Source: JAXDLK01 sp034666665 (GTDB lineage: Bacteria > Desulfobacterota > Binatia > JACPRU01). Taken from it: 5,867 nt of DNA. The position numbers and the translations under genes were made by a program. This document shows, piece after piece, positions 4,996 to 5,867 of the stretch; the stretch's first letter is position 1; each line of letters begins with the position of its first letter. The notes under the pieces are model-generated. The model was not told the DNA's origin. It saw only the letters and a program-made list of their open reading frames with translations, and did not search any database. The stretch is taken from contig JAXDLK010000035.1 in assembly GCA_034666665.1 (NCBI GenBank), forward strand, positions 1 through 5,867, in the 5' to 3' direction.

Positions 4996-5847
4996 CTAGG
5001 CGAACAGTACCTTCGCGAGCTGGTCGCGGTAGCGCTCCGCCAGCGGGTGTCTCGGTCCGAGCACCTCGAACACGTCGAGCATTGCCTTCCTCGCGGCCCC
5101 GTCTTCGAAGGCGCGGTCGGCGCGGACGATCTCGAGCAGCTCCGCGAGCGCTTCGTCGTAGGCTTCGCGCGCGGCCAGGAGCCGCGCGAGCTGGAGACGT
5201 GCGGGCAGGTCTCGGGGGTTCGCTGTCAGCTGCGCCCGCACCTCCTCTTCGCCGCCGCCTTCCTCGCGGCCGAGCCGGATGCGCGCGGCGATGCGATCGG
5301 CTTCCGCACGCTCGCGCGTGCCCGGAAGCACGCGCTCGAGCTCGCCGAGCGCCGCATCGGGATTGCCGTCTTCGAGGAGTCGGCCGAGGCCGAGGCGCGC
5401 CAACGGATGGTTCGGGTCGAGATCGACGGCCTGCCGGTAGGAGTTCTCGGCCTCGACCGCGGCGCCGCGGCGCTCGGCATCGGCTCCGGCGGCCGCATGG
5501 CGATCCGCCTCGGTCGGCAGCAAGCGGTCGACGAACTGCCGGGCCACGCGCTCCGGCACCGCGCCGACGAACTCGTCCACGAGCTCTCCGCCGCGAAACG
5601 CCTTGACCGCCGGAATGCTACGAATCCCGTACGACGACGCCACCGCGGGGTTCTCGTCGACGTTCACTTTCGCGAGCACGAGCTCCCCCTCGTGCTCCTC
5701 CGCCAGCCGTTCGAGGATCGGGCCGATCGTGCGGCACGGCCCGCACCACGGCGCCCAGAAGTCGACCACCACGGGCACCGTCTCGGACCGCCGGAGCACG
5801 TCCTCGTCGAACGTGGCGTCGGTGACGTCGATCGTGGCGGTGCTCAT
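4996..5847 (-). CDS. cnoX: CnoX/YbbN-type thioredoxin-TPR chaperone
   Basis: A co-chaperone that guards proteins from oxidative misfolding and hands them to refolding chaperones; some members also reduce disulfides. The 283 residues match the family's usual 280-310. Residues 1-110 form a thioredoxin fold with VVVDFWAPWCGPC (26-38): C35 and C38 are the redox pair, and the cis-proline is P79 in RSIPAV. Residues from about 113 are alpha-helical TPR-like repeats (AENSYRQAVDLDPNHPLAR; ARLQLARLLAAREAYDEAL). The end, KAMLDVFEVLGPRHPLAERYRDQL..VLF, matches the conserved C-terminus of CnoX proteins. An intact CGPC site means it may act as a true oxidoreductase, unlike E. coli CnoX, which lacks this motif. 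The ATG at 5847-5845 begins a normal thioredoxin N-terminus (MSTATIDVTD), though no strong ribosome site is visible upstream. The stop lies 18 bp from the stop of the convergent hydrolase; no terminator hairpin is seen between them. Confidence 0.94.
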   Translation of the reverse strand: MSTATIDVTDATFDEDVLRRSETVPVVVDFWAPWCGPCRTIGPILERLAEEHEGELVLAKVNVDENPAVASSYGIRSIPAVKAFRGGELVDEFVGAVPERVARQFVDRLLPTEADRHAAAGADAERRGAAVEAENSYRQAVDLDPNHPLARLGLGRLLEDGNPDAALGELERVLPGTRERAEADRIAARIRLGREEGGGEEEVRAQLTANPRDLPARLQLARLLAAREAYDEALAELLEIVRADRAFEDGAARKAMLDVFEVLGPRHPLAERYRDQLAKVLFA

Positions 5848-5867
5848 CGAGCCCGAGACTCCGAGGC

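Noticed and set aside
3606..5606. A 666-codon open frame on the plus strand overlapping the hydrolase and thioredoxin genes
   Set aside because: It is very rich in Arg, Ala, Pro and Gly, has no recognisable domain, and lies out of frame over two well-supported genes. This is the usual effect of high GC on stop-codon frequency.

Overview
The window comes from a GC-rich bacterial chromosome with short intergenic gaps. An F420-type luciferase-like oxidoreductase, a c-di-GMP enzyme, a 1-Cys peroxiredoxin and a CnoX-type thioredoxin occur together. This would suit a soil or sediment lineage such as Rokubacteria/Methylomirabilota, Binatota or a deltaproteobacterial relative. That placement is a guess from gene content and base composition. 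I see no mobile element, CRISPR array, rRNA or tRNA, and no stretch over 300 bases without a gene.

Left part (1-2482, all minus strand, read from high to low coordinates). First comes a response regulator with a GGDEF diguanylate cyclase domain. Then follows a run of tightly packed small genes: an exported two-cysteine protein with a Pro/Gly/Ala octapeptide-repeat tail, a 67-residue two-helix membrane protein, a 57-residue two-helix membrane protein that probably starts with CTG, and a 116-residue four-helix membrane protein. The last overlaps by ATGA the 5' part of a luciferase-like monooxygenase gene that runs off the left edge. Spacing suggests the five genes after the cyclase are one transcription unit, perhaps continuing from the cyclase.

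Middle (2483-3489). A 128-bp divergent promoter region separates the cyclase from a plus-strand 1-Cys peroxiredoxin gene. That gene has a strong ribosome binding site and is followed by a 13-bp perfect terminator hairpin. A 168-bp leader region with two small hairpins then precedes the next gene.

Right part (3490-5867). A 495-residue LCAT-like alpha/beta hydrolase (plus strand) keeps its candidate catalytic Asp and His, but its nucleophile elbow reads GHAMGG instead of GHSMGG. It faces, tail to tail with 18 bp between stops, a minus-strand gene for a CnoX/YbbN-type thioredoxin-TPR chaperone with an intact WCGPC site.

Peroxide removal (peroxiredoxin) and protection of oxidised proteins (CnoX) give the right half a redox-stress flavour. 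The hydrolase between them has no obvious partner. The most unusual observations are the alanine at the hydrolase nucleophile position and the small exported/membrane gene cluster, of which one member lacks an ATG/GTG/TTG start at the natural position.
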